Shown here piece by piece: positions 9,291-19,818 of a stretch of DNA of 64,000 nucleotides. The stretch is from Paenibacillus dendritiformis. GTDB lineage: Bacteria > Bacillota > Bacilli > Paenibacillales > Paenibacillaceae. Position numbers and translations under genes: made by a program. The DNA lies in the NCBI RefSeq assembly GCF_015845845.1, contig NZ_LDIG01000050.1, positions 40,649-104,648 of the forward strand, written 5' to 3'. Numbering within the stretch: position 1 is the stretch's first letter; every line of letters starts with the position of its first letter. Under the pieces are notes generated by a model. The model saw nothing but the letters and a program-made list of their open reading frames with translations. It was not told the origin of the DNA and made no database searches.

Positions 9291-9452
9291 TTGCTCCCCC
9301 TAGTCTAGTTTTAGCACTATACAACGTAAAGAGCGGCCGCTCTTAGCCACCTTAAGAAAAGCCTTAATCCGGCAGTTCCTGTTCTACCCATTGGCATCTT
9401 TCGATATTTCCGGGCAGTGGCCTATGTTCGTATAGGAGCCTCACCTAACGAG
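9291..9452 (-). promoter_or_regulatory. M-box (ykoK) Mg2+ riboswitch
   Basis: Read on the minus strand, the aptamer opens with GTTAGGTGAGGCTCCTATAC and continues through ACATAGGCCACTGCCCGGAA, GATGCCAATGGGT, and a distal TATAGTGCTAAAACTAGAC just before GGGGGAGC. These are the hallmark conserved blocks of the ykoK leader. Established function: high Mg2+ folds the aptamer and favours termination, turning off Mg2+ importers. Here the gene it controls is a degraded mgtA, so the riboswitch has no intact target in the window. The remaining leader (8921-9290) holds the two terminator hairpins and no gene. Confidence 0.93.
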
Positions 9453-9532
9453 GATTTTATGAAATTTACGTTGTTATCACATGTCTTGTTTCATCCGTTT
9501 GTCAATGATAAGGAGCGAAATGGAAATAATTA

Positions 9533-9760
9533 TTATCTTCTAGATTTTCTCCGTTTTCTTGTGCTGGAGCAAAATACATCCTTCTCTTTTACGGAATAGA
9601 CATGCTTGAACACCGGCACGCAGAAATGTTGATTAATGACCTCGATCTGATGAATCACGTCGACCTGCTGCGGATGGTACGTTTTGTTGAAGATATATTG
9701 CGGCGGATCGAAAACCGCTTTTGTCGGGCAAAACTCTTCGCCTTTGCATCCATGAGACAT
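9533..9760 (-). CDS. CotD-like inner spore coat protein
   Basis: 75-residue protein resembling the CotD family of spore coat proteins. It starts MSHGCKGEEFCPTKAVFDPP and contains the family-type segment with alternating valine, histidine and glutamine (HPQQVDVIHQIEVINQH), then a basic tail (STRKRRKSRR). The ATG at 9760 is preceded by AGAGGAG at suitable spacing. The cysteine and histidine pattern near the N-terminus and the short length fit; the C-terminus is more basic than in B. subtilis CotD. Expected expression is in the mother cell under SigK, but I could not confirm a SigK promoter. It is probably monocistronic. Confidence 0.7.
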   Translation of the reverse strand: MSHGCKGEEFCPTKAVFDPPQYIFNKTYHPQQVDVIHQIEVINQHFCVPVFKHVYSVKEKDVFCSSTRKRRKSRR

Positions 9761-10002
9761 GAGTCTCAGCTCCTCTCTCTCATTAATGTCGAACCTAATG
9801 GCATCATATGCAAGGCGTTTTGGTCTTGATTGGACATTCTACCCGCAGACAGCCACCTAGATTTTGATAGAAGCGGAAGGGGAGGGACATTTGCCGGCAA
9901 GGGGTTGAAAATAGAGAAAAGATATATGATACTACAGCGAGAGGGCAGGAAGAGGTTCATGAAGCCTCCTGCTCTACGAAGAGCGAAGCGGGGTTGACAT
10001 CG

Positions 10003-10434
10003 TTGAAAGTCATCAAATCCGTACTGGTCTTTCTATTGAGCCTGCTGCTGCTGGCCGGCTGCGGTCTTGACAGCAAACCGTCCGCCATTCCGGATTCGGG
10101 CAAGCAGGAGCTGACCGGCTTCGAAGAGGTTGCGAACTATATCAAGGCGCACCACCAATTGCCGGATAACTTCATCACCAAGGAGGAAGCCAGGAGGTTG
10201 GGCTGGGATGCCCGCCAAGGCAATCTGCACGAGGTAGCTCCAGGCAAAAGCATCGGGGGCGACATCTTCCGCAACCGGGAAGGGAAGCTGCCCAAGAAAA
10301 AGGGCAGAATCTGGTATGAAGCCGATATCAACTATACGAAGGGCCACCGGGGGAAGGATAGAATTTTATTTTCCAACGACGGGCTGATCTATAAGACCGA
10401 GGATCACTATGAGACGTTCGAACCGATAGAATGA
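10003..10434 (+). CDS. barnase-type ribonuclease with lipoprotein signal
   Basis: Guanyl-specific extracellular ribonuclease of the barnase (N1/T1) family. The catalytic triad of barnase is present in order: Glu in WYEADINYT (Glu73), Arg in GKDRILFS (Arg87) and His in TEDHYETF (His102). The N-terminus is a signal peptide (KVIKSVLVFLLSLLLLAG) ending in a lipobox LAGC, so the mature enzyme may be membrane-tethered rather than freely secreted, unlike B. amyloliquefaciens barnase. Start is a TTG; 10003 is preferred to 9994 on spacing from the GCGGGG stretch. Its inhibitor barstar follows immediately, as expected for a toxic RNase. Confidence 0.9.
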   Translation: MKVIKSVLVFLLSLLLLAGCGLDSKPSAIPDSGKQELTGFEEVANYIKAHHQLPDNFITKEEARRLGWDARQGNLHEVAPGKSIGGDIFRNREGKLPKKKGRIWYEADINYTKGHRGKDRILFSNDGLIYKTEDHYETFEPIE

Positions 10435-10451
10435 GAAAGGGGGGACGTTCC

Positions 10452-10727
10452 GTGCGCAACGTCGTCGTGGAGGGGAGCTCCATCGAGAGCAAGGAGCAGT
10501 TGCATGCGTTCCTGCAGGAAGCGCTGGAATTGCCGGAGCATTACGGCCGCAACCTGGACGCGCTCTGGGATTGTCTGGCCGGGTATGTCGAGCTGCCGCT
10601 TACGGTCACCTGGCTCGATTATGAGGCAAGCGAGCAAAGATTGGGCGAGTACGGCCGCAAGGTGTTCGAGCTGTTCGAAGAGGCGGCCGAGGAGATCGAA
10701 GGATTTTCATTTGTCGTCAAAGCTTGA
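10452..10727 (+). CDS. barstar, ribonuclease inhibitor
   Basis: 91-residue barstar-family inhibitor that binds the RNase active site in the cytoplasm. The barnase-contact helix is conserved as HYGRNLDALWDCLAG, retaining both key aspartates (Asp35 and Asp39 in barstar numbering). GTG at 10452 follows GGGGGGA at good spacing. An alternative ATG at 10431 overlaps the barnase stop (ATGA) and would add seven residues. Direct coupling to the RNase gene ensures co-expression of the inhibitor. Length and the C-terminal beta strand (GFSFVVKA) match the family. Confidence 0.92.
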   Translation: MRNVVVEGSSIESKEQLHAFLQEALELPEHYGRNLDALWDCLAGYVELPLTVTWLDYEASEQRLGEYGRKVFELFEEAAEEIEGFSFVVKA

Positions 10728-10763
10728 ATAGACGGACGGAAGGGCCGTCCAAACACATAAAGA

Positions 10764-10822
10764 AACCGTTTCTGGGTCAGATGGAGGCATCGCCGTCATC
10801 ATAGGCAAGGAACGGTTTTTTT
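10764..10822 (+). terminator. terminator after the barnase/barstar pair
   Basis: AACCGTT (10764-10770) pairs with AACGGTT (10811-10817), extendable by neighbouring bases, with a 40-base loop. A run of T residues ends at 10822. Confidence 0.65.
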
Positions 10823-11011
10823 GTGCATTTCGGGAGCCGGGAGCGGTCCAATGAAGCCCGATGTTCCCGCGAAGAGAGGATGCTCTCCCGCCGAATTAGG
10901 ATAACCGCGAAAACACGAGCTACAGCGAGGCAGGCAAAGAAAGTGCCGTTTGTAAACGCTGCCGTTTTCTTTAATCTTGCCAAAAAGGTATTTTTATGCC
11001 TTTCCGCTGCC

Positions 11012-11040
11012 TTTACAAAGCCTGGAGGCAAGCGTAATAT
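11012..11040 (+). promoter_or_regulatory. sigma-A-type promoter of the kdp transcription unit
   Basis: TTTACA at 11012-11017 and TAATAT at 11035-11040 are separated by exactly 17 bases, and sit about 37 bases upstream of the first ydaO aptamer. This is the natural start for a transcript carrying both riboswitches into the kdp genes. Sequence-only prediction. Confidence 0.6.
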
Positions 11041-11076
11041 ACGATTCATGAATTTCAAATATTTTCATTTCACAAT

Positions 11077-11240
11077 CGCTGAGTTTCCGCAAGGAAAGCG
11101 GGGGAACCAACGGTGCGGCCTGATCGGTGTGAGAGTCGATCAGCGGCACATGGGGTGAATCCTGAGCGCGGCGCCTAGGGCCGCATCACTCAGGTAGGGC
11201 GACTCTCACCGCCCGAATCCGTCAGCTAACCTCGTAAGCG
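11077..11240 (+). promoter_or_regulatory. c-di-AMP riboswitch (ydaO/yuaA class), copy 1
   Basis: Contains the conserved ydaO blocks in order: CCGCAAGGAAAGCGGGGGAA, GGGGTGAATCC, TAGGGCGACTC, CCCGAATCCGTCAGCTAACC and CTCGTAAGCG. Known biology: c-di-AMP binding promotes termination and lowers expression of K+ transport or cell-wall genes. A terminator follows at 11317-11346. The downstream genes are kdpFABC, a potassium importer, which fits c-di-AMP's role in K+ control. Confidence 0.93.
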
Positions 11241-11316
11241 TTGTTGAGTGCGGCATTCCGCGATCCGCGGCTGCTTCGCTCATGAGGGAGAGGATGATGA
11301 ACTTGTGACCAATGCG

Positions 11317-11346
11317 GCCGCAGGGGGGCTCCTCTGCGGCTTTTTT
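11317..11346 (+). terminator. terminator of ydaO copy 1
   Basis: GCCGCAG (11317-11323) pairs with CTGCGGC (11334-11340), followed by six T residues. It lies between the two aptamers, so copy 1 can terminate transcription before copy 2 is made. Confidence 0.85.
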
Positions 11347-11373
11347 CATGCCAACCGCACATGATTGTCTGTA

Positions 11374-11530
11374 TCGCTGAATTCCTGCACGGCAGGGAAC
11401 GGGGGAACCAACCGGATGTCTGCGCACATTCATGGGGTGAATCCCGGGGCATGCGGCGGCGCAAATGATGCGCCATGTCCCGAGGTAGGGCGACTCTCTC
11501 GCCCGAATCCGACAGCTAACCTCGTAAGCG
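11374..11530 (+). promoter_or_regulatory. c-di-AMP riboswitch (ydaO/yuaA class), copy 2
   Basis: Second complete ydaO aptamer: GGCAGGGAACGGGGGAACC, ATGGGGTGAATCCC, GTAGGGCGACTC, CGCCCGAATCCGACAGCTAA, CTCGTAAGCG. The peripheral stems differ from copy 1 while the conserved blocks are nearly identical, so it is a diverged second copy, not a recent duplication. It has its own terminator at 11585-11626. Confidence 0.93.
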
Positions 11531-11584
11531 TACCGAGAGAGGCAACGAACGTCGTGAAAGACACGGTTATTTTTGCTGTGCCTG

Positions 11585-11626
11585 GAAGCCGCGAGAAGAG
11601 TTCCTCTTGTTGCCGGCTTCTTTTTT
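11585..11626 (+). terminator. terminator of ydaO copy 2
   Basis: GAAGCCG (11585-11591) pairs with CGGCTTC (11614-11620), followed by six T residues, 38 bases before the first gene of the operon. Confidence 0.85.
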
Positions 11627-11664
11627 GTTGCTGTCTCCGGACGAAGAATCGGAGGAGAGAAGAA

Positions 11665-12081
11665 ATGGATCAACAGGAAGTCGTACTGGTGTCTGCGCCG
11701 AATGCCGCAGGCGAAGCCTTCGTCAAGCTTCTGCTGGAGAAGGATATTCCCTTCGCCGTCTTGGCGAATAACCGTGCGGAGCTGAAGCGGATGCGCGCCC
11801 TGGGCGCTCGTCATCTGATACTGCTCCATACGGCCGATGAGAAAACATGGGTCATCCCGCAGTTGCCCGTCGGCAAAATCTATTTGTTCGAACGAAGCTT
11901 GAATCTGTGCTGCCGGTATCTGCAAATCTGCCGAAGCTGGACGTCGAAGCCGATTTATGTCATCACGGCAAATCAAAATCCGCGGCTCATCTACCGCGGG
12001 CTGGGCGCGAACTATGTCATTTACACCTCGAGCCGGAATTATTCGTTCCTGGTAACGGACGATCTGGCCGCTTATTCCTAA
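11665..12081 (+). CDS. unknown 138-residue protein at head of kdp operon
   Basis: I do not recognise a named family. The chain looks like a Rossmann-type alpha/beta domain: a hydrophobic first strand (EVVLVSAPNAAGEAFVKLLL), a second strand and helix (IPFAVLANNRAELKRMRALG), then RHLILLH, KIYLFERS and KPIYVITANQ as further strands. This is the layout of NAD-binding TrkA-N/RCK or SDR N-terminal halves, but the first loop reads APNAAG instead of GxGxxG, so dinucleotide binding is uncertain. ATG at 11665 follows GGAGGAGAG. It is the first gene after two c-di-AMP riboswitches and 12 bases before a small membrane protein, so a role in Kdp regulation or assembly is inferred from context only. Confidence 0.75.
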   Translation: MDQQEVVLVSAPNAAGEAFVKLLLEKDIPFAVLANNRAELKRMRALGARHLILLHTADEKTWVIPQLPVGKIYLFERSLNLCCRYLQICRSWTSKPIYVITANQNPRLIYRGLGANYVIYTSSRNYSFLVTDDLAAYS

Positions 12082-12093
12082 GGAGGTATCCGC

Positions 12094-12201
12094 ATGTCTG
12101 ATCTCGTTATGGCCGTGCTTATTGCTGCGGCATTCGCCCTGTTCTATGGCTTCTTGGCCTGGTGCGGGCGGGTCGTCGATGAAGGAGGAGAGCGCGGATG
12201 A
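12094..12201 (+). CDS. 35-residue single-span membrane peptide in kdp operon
   Basis: Short ORF MSDLVMAVLIAAAFALFYGF... ending CGRVVDEGGERG, with a perfect AAGGAGGT Shine-Dalgarno seven bases upstream of its ATG. One hydrophobic helix (about residues 4-23) is followed by a short charged tail. Its stop codon overlaps the kdpF start (ATGA at 12198-12201), so it is translationally coupled. The family is not recognised; by size it resembles the small accessory subunits of transport complexes such as KdpF itself. Confidence 0.75.
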   Translation: MSDLVMAVLIAAAFALFYGFLAWCGRVVDEGGERG

Positions 12202-12275
12202 TCGTCATCGGGATGATTGCTGTCTTTCTCTTCTTCTATTTAGGCTATGCTCTGGTTCATCCGGAGAAATTTTGA
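12198..12275 (+). CDS. kdpF: KdpF, small subunit of the K+-transporting ATPase
   Basis: 25-residue single-span peptide (MIVIGMIAVFLFFYLGYALV then HPEKF). Length, hydrophobicity and the terminal HPEKF-type tail match KdpF, which stabilises the KdpFABC complex in the membrane. Located directly before kdpA, with a start that overlaps the preceding stop by four bases. Confidence 0.88.
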   Translation: MIVIGMIAVFLFFYLGYALVHPEKF

Positions 12276-12306
12276 ATCGGCGGAAGGAAAAAGGGAGGCA
12301 AGCTCT

Positions 12307-13986
12307 ATGGACTGGTTGCAAATCGCCGTCGTGCTGCTGGCGCTGTTATTGCTGGTGAAGCCGCTCGGCACTTATATATACCATGTGTTCTCCAATGAAC
12401 CGAATCGGACGGACCGGCTCTTCGGGCGGGTGGAGAACGCCATTTACAGATTGGGCGGGCTGGCCCGCCGTCCGGATATGAACTGGAAAAAATATATGTT
12501 TAGCCTGCTCGCCACGAACCTGATGCTTGTCGGGATCAGCTACGTGATTTTGCGGGTGCAGCATCTGCTGCCGCTGAATCCGAACGGAACGGATCGGATG
12601 GAGCACACGCTGGCGTTCAATACGGTCATCAGCTTCATGACCAACACGAATCTCCAGCATTACAGCGGCGAGACGGGATTATCGTATTTCTCGCAAATGG
12701 CGGTCATTACGATGATGATGTTCACTTCCGCCGCAACCGGCTTGACGGTGGCGATCGCGTTCATGCGAGGCTTGACGGGCCGGGCCATCGGCAACTTTTT
12801 CACCGATTTCGTCAAGGCGCACACGCGTCTTCTCCTGCCGCTCGCCATCGTGATGGCGCTTGTGCTGGGGGCGCTCAAGGTGCCGCAGACGCTCGCTCCG
12901 GCGGCGGAAGCGGCGACGCTTCAGGGCGTTACGCAGCATATCGCAGCGGGACCGGTCGCATCGCTCGTGTCCATTAAGCATCTCGGGACGAATGGGGGCG
13001 GCTTCTTCGGCGTCAACTCATCGCATCCGTTCGAGAATCCGTCTCCGCTGACGAACGTGCTTGAAATTCTGATGATGTGGTGCATTCCGGCCGCGCTTAC
13101 GTATACCTTCGGCCGCTTCGCCGCGAACCGGAAGCAGGGATGGGTCATTTTCAGCGCGATGTCCATTCTGTTCCTGCTGTTCCTGAGCCTGGCCTACTAT
13201 GCCGAGAGCGCGGGCAATCCCGCATGGAGCGCGCTCGGGGTGGATGCGTCCCAAGGCAATATGGAAGGCAAGGAAGTGCGCTTCGGCATCGCCCAGTCCG
13301 CCCTGTTCACCACGGTGACAACCGCCGCGACGACCGGTTCGGTCAACAATATGCACGACACGCTAACTCCGCTCGGCGGATTGGCGCCGCTCGCGCAGAT
13401 GATGCTGAACTGCGTATTCGGCGGGGATGGCGTCGGCCTGGTGAACATGCTGATGTATGCGATCCTGGCGGTGTTCCTCGCCGGACTGATGGTCGGCCGC
13501 ACTCCCGAGTTTTTGGGCCGGAAGATTGAAGCGAAGGAAATGAAGCTGATTGCGATCGCGATCCTGGCGCATCCGCTTATCATATTGGCGCCGACCGCGA
13601 TTGCGTTCCTTACGGATCCGGGCCGGGAAGCCATTACGAATCCGGGCTTCCACGGGATTACCCAGGTGTTGTACGAGTATACTTCTTCGGCCGCCAACAA
13701 CGGTTCCGGCTTCGAAGGGCTGGGGGACAACACGCCGTTCTGGAATTTGTCGACCGGGCTCGTCATGCTGCTGGGGCGCTACATCTCGATGATCGCTCTG
13801 CTTGCCGTCGCCGGATCGCTGCTGCGCAAGCAGCCGGTTCCCGAGACGGCCGGCACGTTCCGGACCGATAACAAGCTTTTCGTCGGCATTTTGGTCGGAA
13901 CGGTATTGATAATCGGGGCGCTTACGTTCCTCCCGGCTGCCGTGCTTGGTCCTATCGCGGAGCATCTGACGCTCCGGAATCTGTGA
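12307..13986 (+). CDS. kdpA: KdpA, K+-binding channel-like subunit
   Basis: 559-residue integral membrane subunit that binds and conducts K+ in the KdpFABC importer; homologous to Trk/Ktr-type channels. Selectivity-filter regions are visible as TNTNLQHYSGETGLSYFSQM (near residue 112), GTNGGGFFGVNSSHPFENP (near 229), TAATTGSVNNMHDTLTPLGG, and SSAANNGSGFEG. Multiple hydrophobic segments span the length and the size is normal. ATG at 12307 follows AAAGGGAGG; an upstream in-frame extension to 12247 would overlap kdpF and lacks an RBS. kdpB follows after 12 bases. Confidence 0.97.
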   Translation: MDWLQIAVVLLALLLLVKPLGTYIYHVFSNEPNRTDRLFGRVENAIYRLGGLARRPDMNWKKYMFSLLATNLMLVGISYVILRVQHLLPLNPNGTDRMEHTLAFNTVISFMTNTNLQHYSGETGLSYFSQMAVITMMMFTSAATGLTVAIAFMRGLTGRAIGNFFTDFVKAHTRLLLPLAIVMALVLGALKVPQTLAPAAEAATLQGVTQHIAAGPVASLVSIKHLGTNGGGFFGVNSSHPFENPSPLTNVLEILMMWCIPAALTYTFGRFAANRKQGWVIFSAMSILFLLFLSLAYYAESAGNPAWSALGVDASQGNMEGKEVRFGIAQSALFTTVTTAATTGSVNNMHDTLTPLGGLAPLAQMMLNCVFGGDGVGLVNMLMYAILAVFLAGLMVGRTPEFLGRKIEAKEMKLIAIAILAHPLIILAPTAIAFLTDPGREAITNPGFHGITQVLYEYTSSAANNGSGFEGLGDNTPFWNLSTGLVMLLGRYISMIALLAVAGSLLRKQPVPETAGTFRTDNKLFVGILVGTVLIIGALTFLPAAVLGPIAEHLTLRNL

Positions 13987-13998
13987 GGTGAATCGGAT

Positions 13999-16032
<2,034 letters not shown>

Positions 16033-16057
16033 CCGAATCGGGAAGGAAGGATGAAAT

Positions 16058-16681
16058 ATGATGAACCATTCTGCACAGGCGCCACAGGAGCCGGCGGCCC
16101 GAAGCGGCGCAGCGGCTGTCATCAGCTTGGCGCGAATCAGCGTCGTCTTCATCGTGCTGTGCGGCATTCTCTATCCGCTCGCATGCACCGGATTGCTGCA
16201 GGCCCTGGTGCCGGAACGAGCCAACGGAAGTCTTATCCGCGACAGCAGCGGAGCCGTCATCGGCTCCGAGCTGATTGGCCAGCCGTTCGACGATCCGCGC
16301 TATTTCCACGGCCGGATATCGAGCATCGGCTATCAGGCGGAAGCGTCCGGCTCGAATAACTATGCTCCGTCCAATCCGGAGCTGCTGGGGCGGATGGAAG
16401 CGTCCGTCCGCGATTGGGAGCGCAGCAATCCGGCGGTGCCGGCCGCTCGGCTTCCGATCGATCTGGTCACCAACTCCGCATCGGGGCTGGACCCGCATAT
16501 AACGCCGGAAGCGGCGCGGGTTCAGATTCCGCGCATCAGCGGCTTGACCGGAATCGCGCCGGCGGAGCTGGAAAAGCTGGTTGCCGAGCATACGGAAGGA
16601 CGCGATCTCGGGTTGTTCGGCGAGCCGCGGGTGAATGTGCTGGCCCTGAATCTGGATCTCCGGACGATGTTGAACCGGTAA
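16058..16681 (+). CDS. kdpC: KdpC, K+-transporting ATPase accessory subunit
   Basis: 207-residue KdpC. One N-terminal membrane helix ([20 protein letters not shown], about 28-47) anchors an extracellular domain with family motifs [51 protein letters not shown] and [12 protein letters not shown]. It follows kdpB by 25 bases with AAGGAAGG before the ATG. Start at 16058 (MMNHS); 16061 is equally possible. Confidence 0.97.
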   Translation: MMNHSAQAPQEPAARSGAAAVISLARISVVFIVLCGILYPLACTGLLQALVPERANGSLIRDSSGAVIGSELIGQPFDDPRYFHGRISSIGYQAEASGSNNYAPSNPELLGRMEASVRDWERSNPAVPAARLPIDLVTNSASGLDPHITPEAARVQIPRISGLTGIAPAELEKLVAEHTEGRDLGLFGEPRVNVLALNLDLRTMLNR

Positions 16682-16767
16682 CCGATGGCCCTGCACCGCT
16701 TGCCTATAAGCGATACGCATTCGTCGTCAGGGCACAAGCAGGGCCTCCCCTGAAGGAGGGATCACGC

Positions 16768-19107
16768 ATGGAAGAGGAATGGCGCCAGAGGCCGGAAGAA
16801 CAAGGGCTGACGGTCCCGAAGCAGCGGCATGGAAGATTGAAGCTGTATATCGGCCCGGTCAACGGCTGCGGGAAGACGTATGAGCTGCTGCAGGAAGGTC
16901 AACTGCTGAAGCGCCGGGGCGTCGATGTGGCCGTCGCGGGCGGACCGGGGTTATTCCCGGGCGGCCTGGCGGAGCCGGGTACGGAGCTTGAATCCATTCC
17001 CGGCATTCCGTGGCCCCCAGGGAATGCCGGCAAGCAGGATCTCGATGTGGAGGCGATCCTGGCCCGCCATCCGGACGTGCTGCTCATTGACGGCCTGGCC
17101 CATCGCAACCGCCCGGAAGCGCGCCGCCGAACGAGGCTTGACGATATCCGCTGCCTGCTGGCCCGCGGCATCAGCGTCATTACGACGGTGAACGTCTATG
17201 AGCTGGACGGGGCGAATGAAGAAGCCCGCGCCTTGCCGTGCCTCGGGGGCGAAGCCGCGGTCAGCGCCGACGTGCTGGCGCTGGCCGATGAAGTGAGGCT
17301 CATCGACGTCACTCCCGAGACGATGATGGCCCGATTGTCCGCGGCTGCGAGCGCTGGTGAGGAAGGGGCGAAGGTTAGGGATGCCCCCGCGTTCCGGCGC
17401 GATCATGTGGCGCTGCTGCGGGAGCTTGCGCTCCGGCTGGTCGCCAAGGACGCGCACGCTTCGCTCGCGCAGCGCCGGGAAGCGAAGGGGATGGACGGCC
17501 CGGCCGGTTCGGCGGAGCGCATCCTCGTCGCCGTGCAGTATCACTGGAACGGCTCCCTTTATATTCGCCGCGGCCAGCAGATCGCCAAGCGGCTTAATGG
17601 CGATATGCTGGTCGCCGCGTTCATTCAGGCAGGAAAAAAGCTGTCCCGGGAGGAGATCGCCTTCCGGCGTTCGATGCGGAAGCTGACGGAGAAAGTAGGC
17701 GGACGCTTCGAGGAGCGTCCGCTGTCCTCGCGCCGTTCCTTCCCAGACGCGATTATCCGCTATGCGGCCGAGCGGCAGGCGACCCGGCTCGTCTTGGGCC
17801 ATTCGAAGCGGACCCGGCTCCAGGAGCTCTGGCACGGCTCCGCGGTCAATGGCTTGCTGCGGAAAATGGATCGCATCGATCTGTTCTTCATGGCGGATCG
17901 TTCCCATTATGAAGGGGAACGCATGCTGTCGGCCAAAATGAGGGAGCCCTCCGCCGCCGGGAGCCGGGGACGGACGGATTCGCCGCGAGGAGAGGCCGCG
18001 GGCGCCGCGCCGAAGCGAGGCATCTTCAAAGTCTATGTCGGGGCCGCTCCGGGCGTGGGCAAGACGTACGCGATGCTGCGCGAGGGCAATGAACTGCAGC
18101 GCAAAGGGCTGCATGTCGCGATTGGACTGCTGGAGACGCACGGCCGCAGCGATACGCAGGCCCAAGTGGGGAGCCTCCCCACCGTGCCGCGCCGGATTGT
18201 CACATACCGGGGAGCGCGCCTCGAGGAGATGGATACGGAGGCGGTGCTGCGAACCCGGCCCGATGTCGTGCTCGTGGACGAACTGGCTCATACCAATGTC
18301 CCGGGAAGCGCGCGGAAGAAGCGGTATATGGACGTGCTTGAGCTGCTGAACGCAGGAATTTCCGTCATCTCGACCGTCAACGTGCAGCATCTGGAGAGCC
18401 TGAATGATGCCGTAGCGCAGTTGACCGGCATTCGCGTGCGCGAGACGGTGCCGGATCGCATGCTTCATGCGGCGGATGAAGTCCAGCTTATTGACTTGAC
18501 TCCGCAGATGCTGCGGCAGCGGATGAGGGAGGGGAAAATCTATGCGAAGGAGAAGATAGAACAGGCATTAAGCCATTTTTTCAAGACGGTAAACCTGATC
18601 GCCCTGCGGGAATTGGCTCTGCGGGAGATCGCGGACGATGTCGACGATCGGCTGGAATCGTGGGAGCGGACCTCTTCCCTGCGCGGACCATGGCGCCGGC
18701 ACGAGGCCATTATCGTCTGCGTCCCGAATGCCCGGCATGCGGAAACCTTGATTCGCCGCGGATTCCGCATCTCCTGGCGCCTCAAGGCCGAATGGCATGT
18801 GATCCATGTGCGGCCCGAAGGAAGGGAAGCCGCGGAGGAAGAGCTAAGCCGGATCGCCCGGCTGGAGGAGATGACCGTTCGCTTGGGCGGGACGTTCCAG
18901 GTTCATGGCGCGGCGAAGTCGGAGCGGATACACCAAGTCATTCTGCGCCAAGCGGCCGCATGCCGGGCGACGCAGCTCATTGTCGGGCAGCCCAGGAAGC
19001 GGACGCTCGCGGCAGAGCTTGTCCGCGGATCGACGGTCCGGTCGCTGCTGCGCCATGCCCGCGATATGGATGTGCTGGTCGTATCTTGCCATCGACATGG
19101 CGGCTGA
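16768..19107 (+). CDS. kinase-less KdpD-like sensor with two tandem KdpD-N/USP modules
   Basis: 779-residue protein built from two consecutive copies of the N-terminal KdpD sensor module, each followed by a universal-stress-protein domain. There is no membrane-spanning sensor, DHp or histidine-kinase ATPase domain. Module 1 has a degenerate P-loop (GPVNGCGKTY, about 29-38) and a Walker B-like LLIDGLAHRNRP in which the usual Glu is Gly. Module 2 has the canonical GAAPGVGKTY (about 425-434) and VLVDELAHTNVPG. USP domains start near AERILVAVQYHWNGS and EAIIVCVPNARHAE. In S. aureus KdpD the USP domain binds c-di-AMP, and truncated KdpD forms without kinase occur in other bacteria (family knowledge). 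Here it is the last gene of the kdp operon and no KdpE is present. ATG at 16768 has AAGGAGGG. Confidence 0.9.
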   Translation: MEEEWRQRPEEQGLTVPKQRHGRLKLYIGPVNGCGKTYELLQEGQLLKRRGVDVAVAGGPGLFPGGLAEPGTELESIPGIPWPPGNAGKQDLDVEAILARHPDVLLIDGLAHRNRPEARRRTRLDDIRCLLARGISVITTVNVYELDGANEEARALPCLGGEAAVSADVLALADEVRLIDVTPETMMARLSAAASAGEEGAKVRDAPAFRRDHVALLRELALRLVAKDAHASLAQRREAKGMDGPAGSAERILVAVQYHWNGSLYIRRGQQIAKRLNGDMLVAAFIQAGKKLSREEIAFRRSMRKLTEKVGGRFEERPLSSRRSFPDAIIRYAAERQATRLVLGHSKRTRLQELWHGSAVNGLLRKMDRIDLFFMADRSHYEGERMLSAKMREPSAAGSRGRTDSPRGEAAGAAPKRGIFKVYVGAAPGVGKTYAMLREGNELQRKGLHVAIGLLETHGRSDTQAQVGSLPTVPRRIVTYRGARLEEMDTEAVLRTRPDVVLVDELAHTNVPGSARKKRYMDVLELLNAGISVISTVNVQHLESLNDAVAQLTGIRVRETVPDRMLHAADEVQLIDLTPQMLRQRMREGKIYAKEKIEQALSHFFKTVNLIALRELALREIADDVDDRLESWERTSSLRGPWRRHEAIIVCVPNARHAETLIRRGFRISWRLKAEWHVIHVRPEGREAAEEELSRIARLEEMTVRLGGTFQVHGAAKSERIHQVILRQAAACRATQLIVGQPRKRTLAAELVRGSTVRSLLRHARDMDVLVVSCHRHGG

Positions 19108-19205
19108 CGAATAAGAATACGATAGTTATAGCGAAATCTAAGCTTCATGTGTCGGACGCTGCTGGCGAAATGCCGATGAAACGCCGTCTGCCGCTGTCGC
19201 TTTGA

Positions 19206-19634
<429 letters not shown>

Positions 19635-19818
19635 TAAATGATGCGTGATAACGGCCACGCCACGGGAGTATTCCATGTGTGTCTCTCCAATTTCCGGGTA
19701 TAATCACTGCCGCCGCCTCATATGGTTTACTTTGTGCGGGGAAATAACCTACAGCTCCTCAATGGTTCATCCAGGAAGATGCCAGGCTACAACAAATTGA
19801 GGCGGAGGTGGTTAACGG

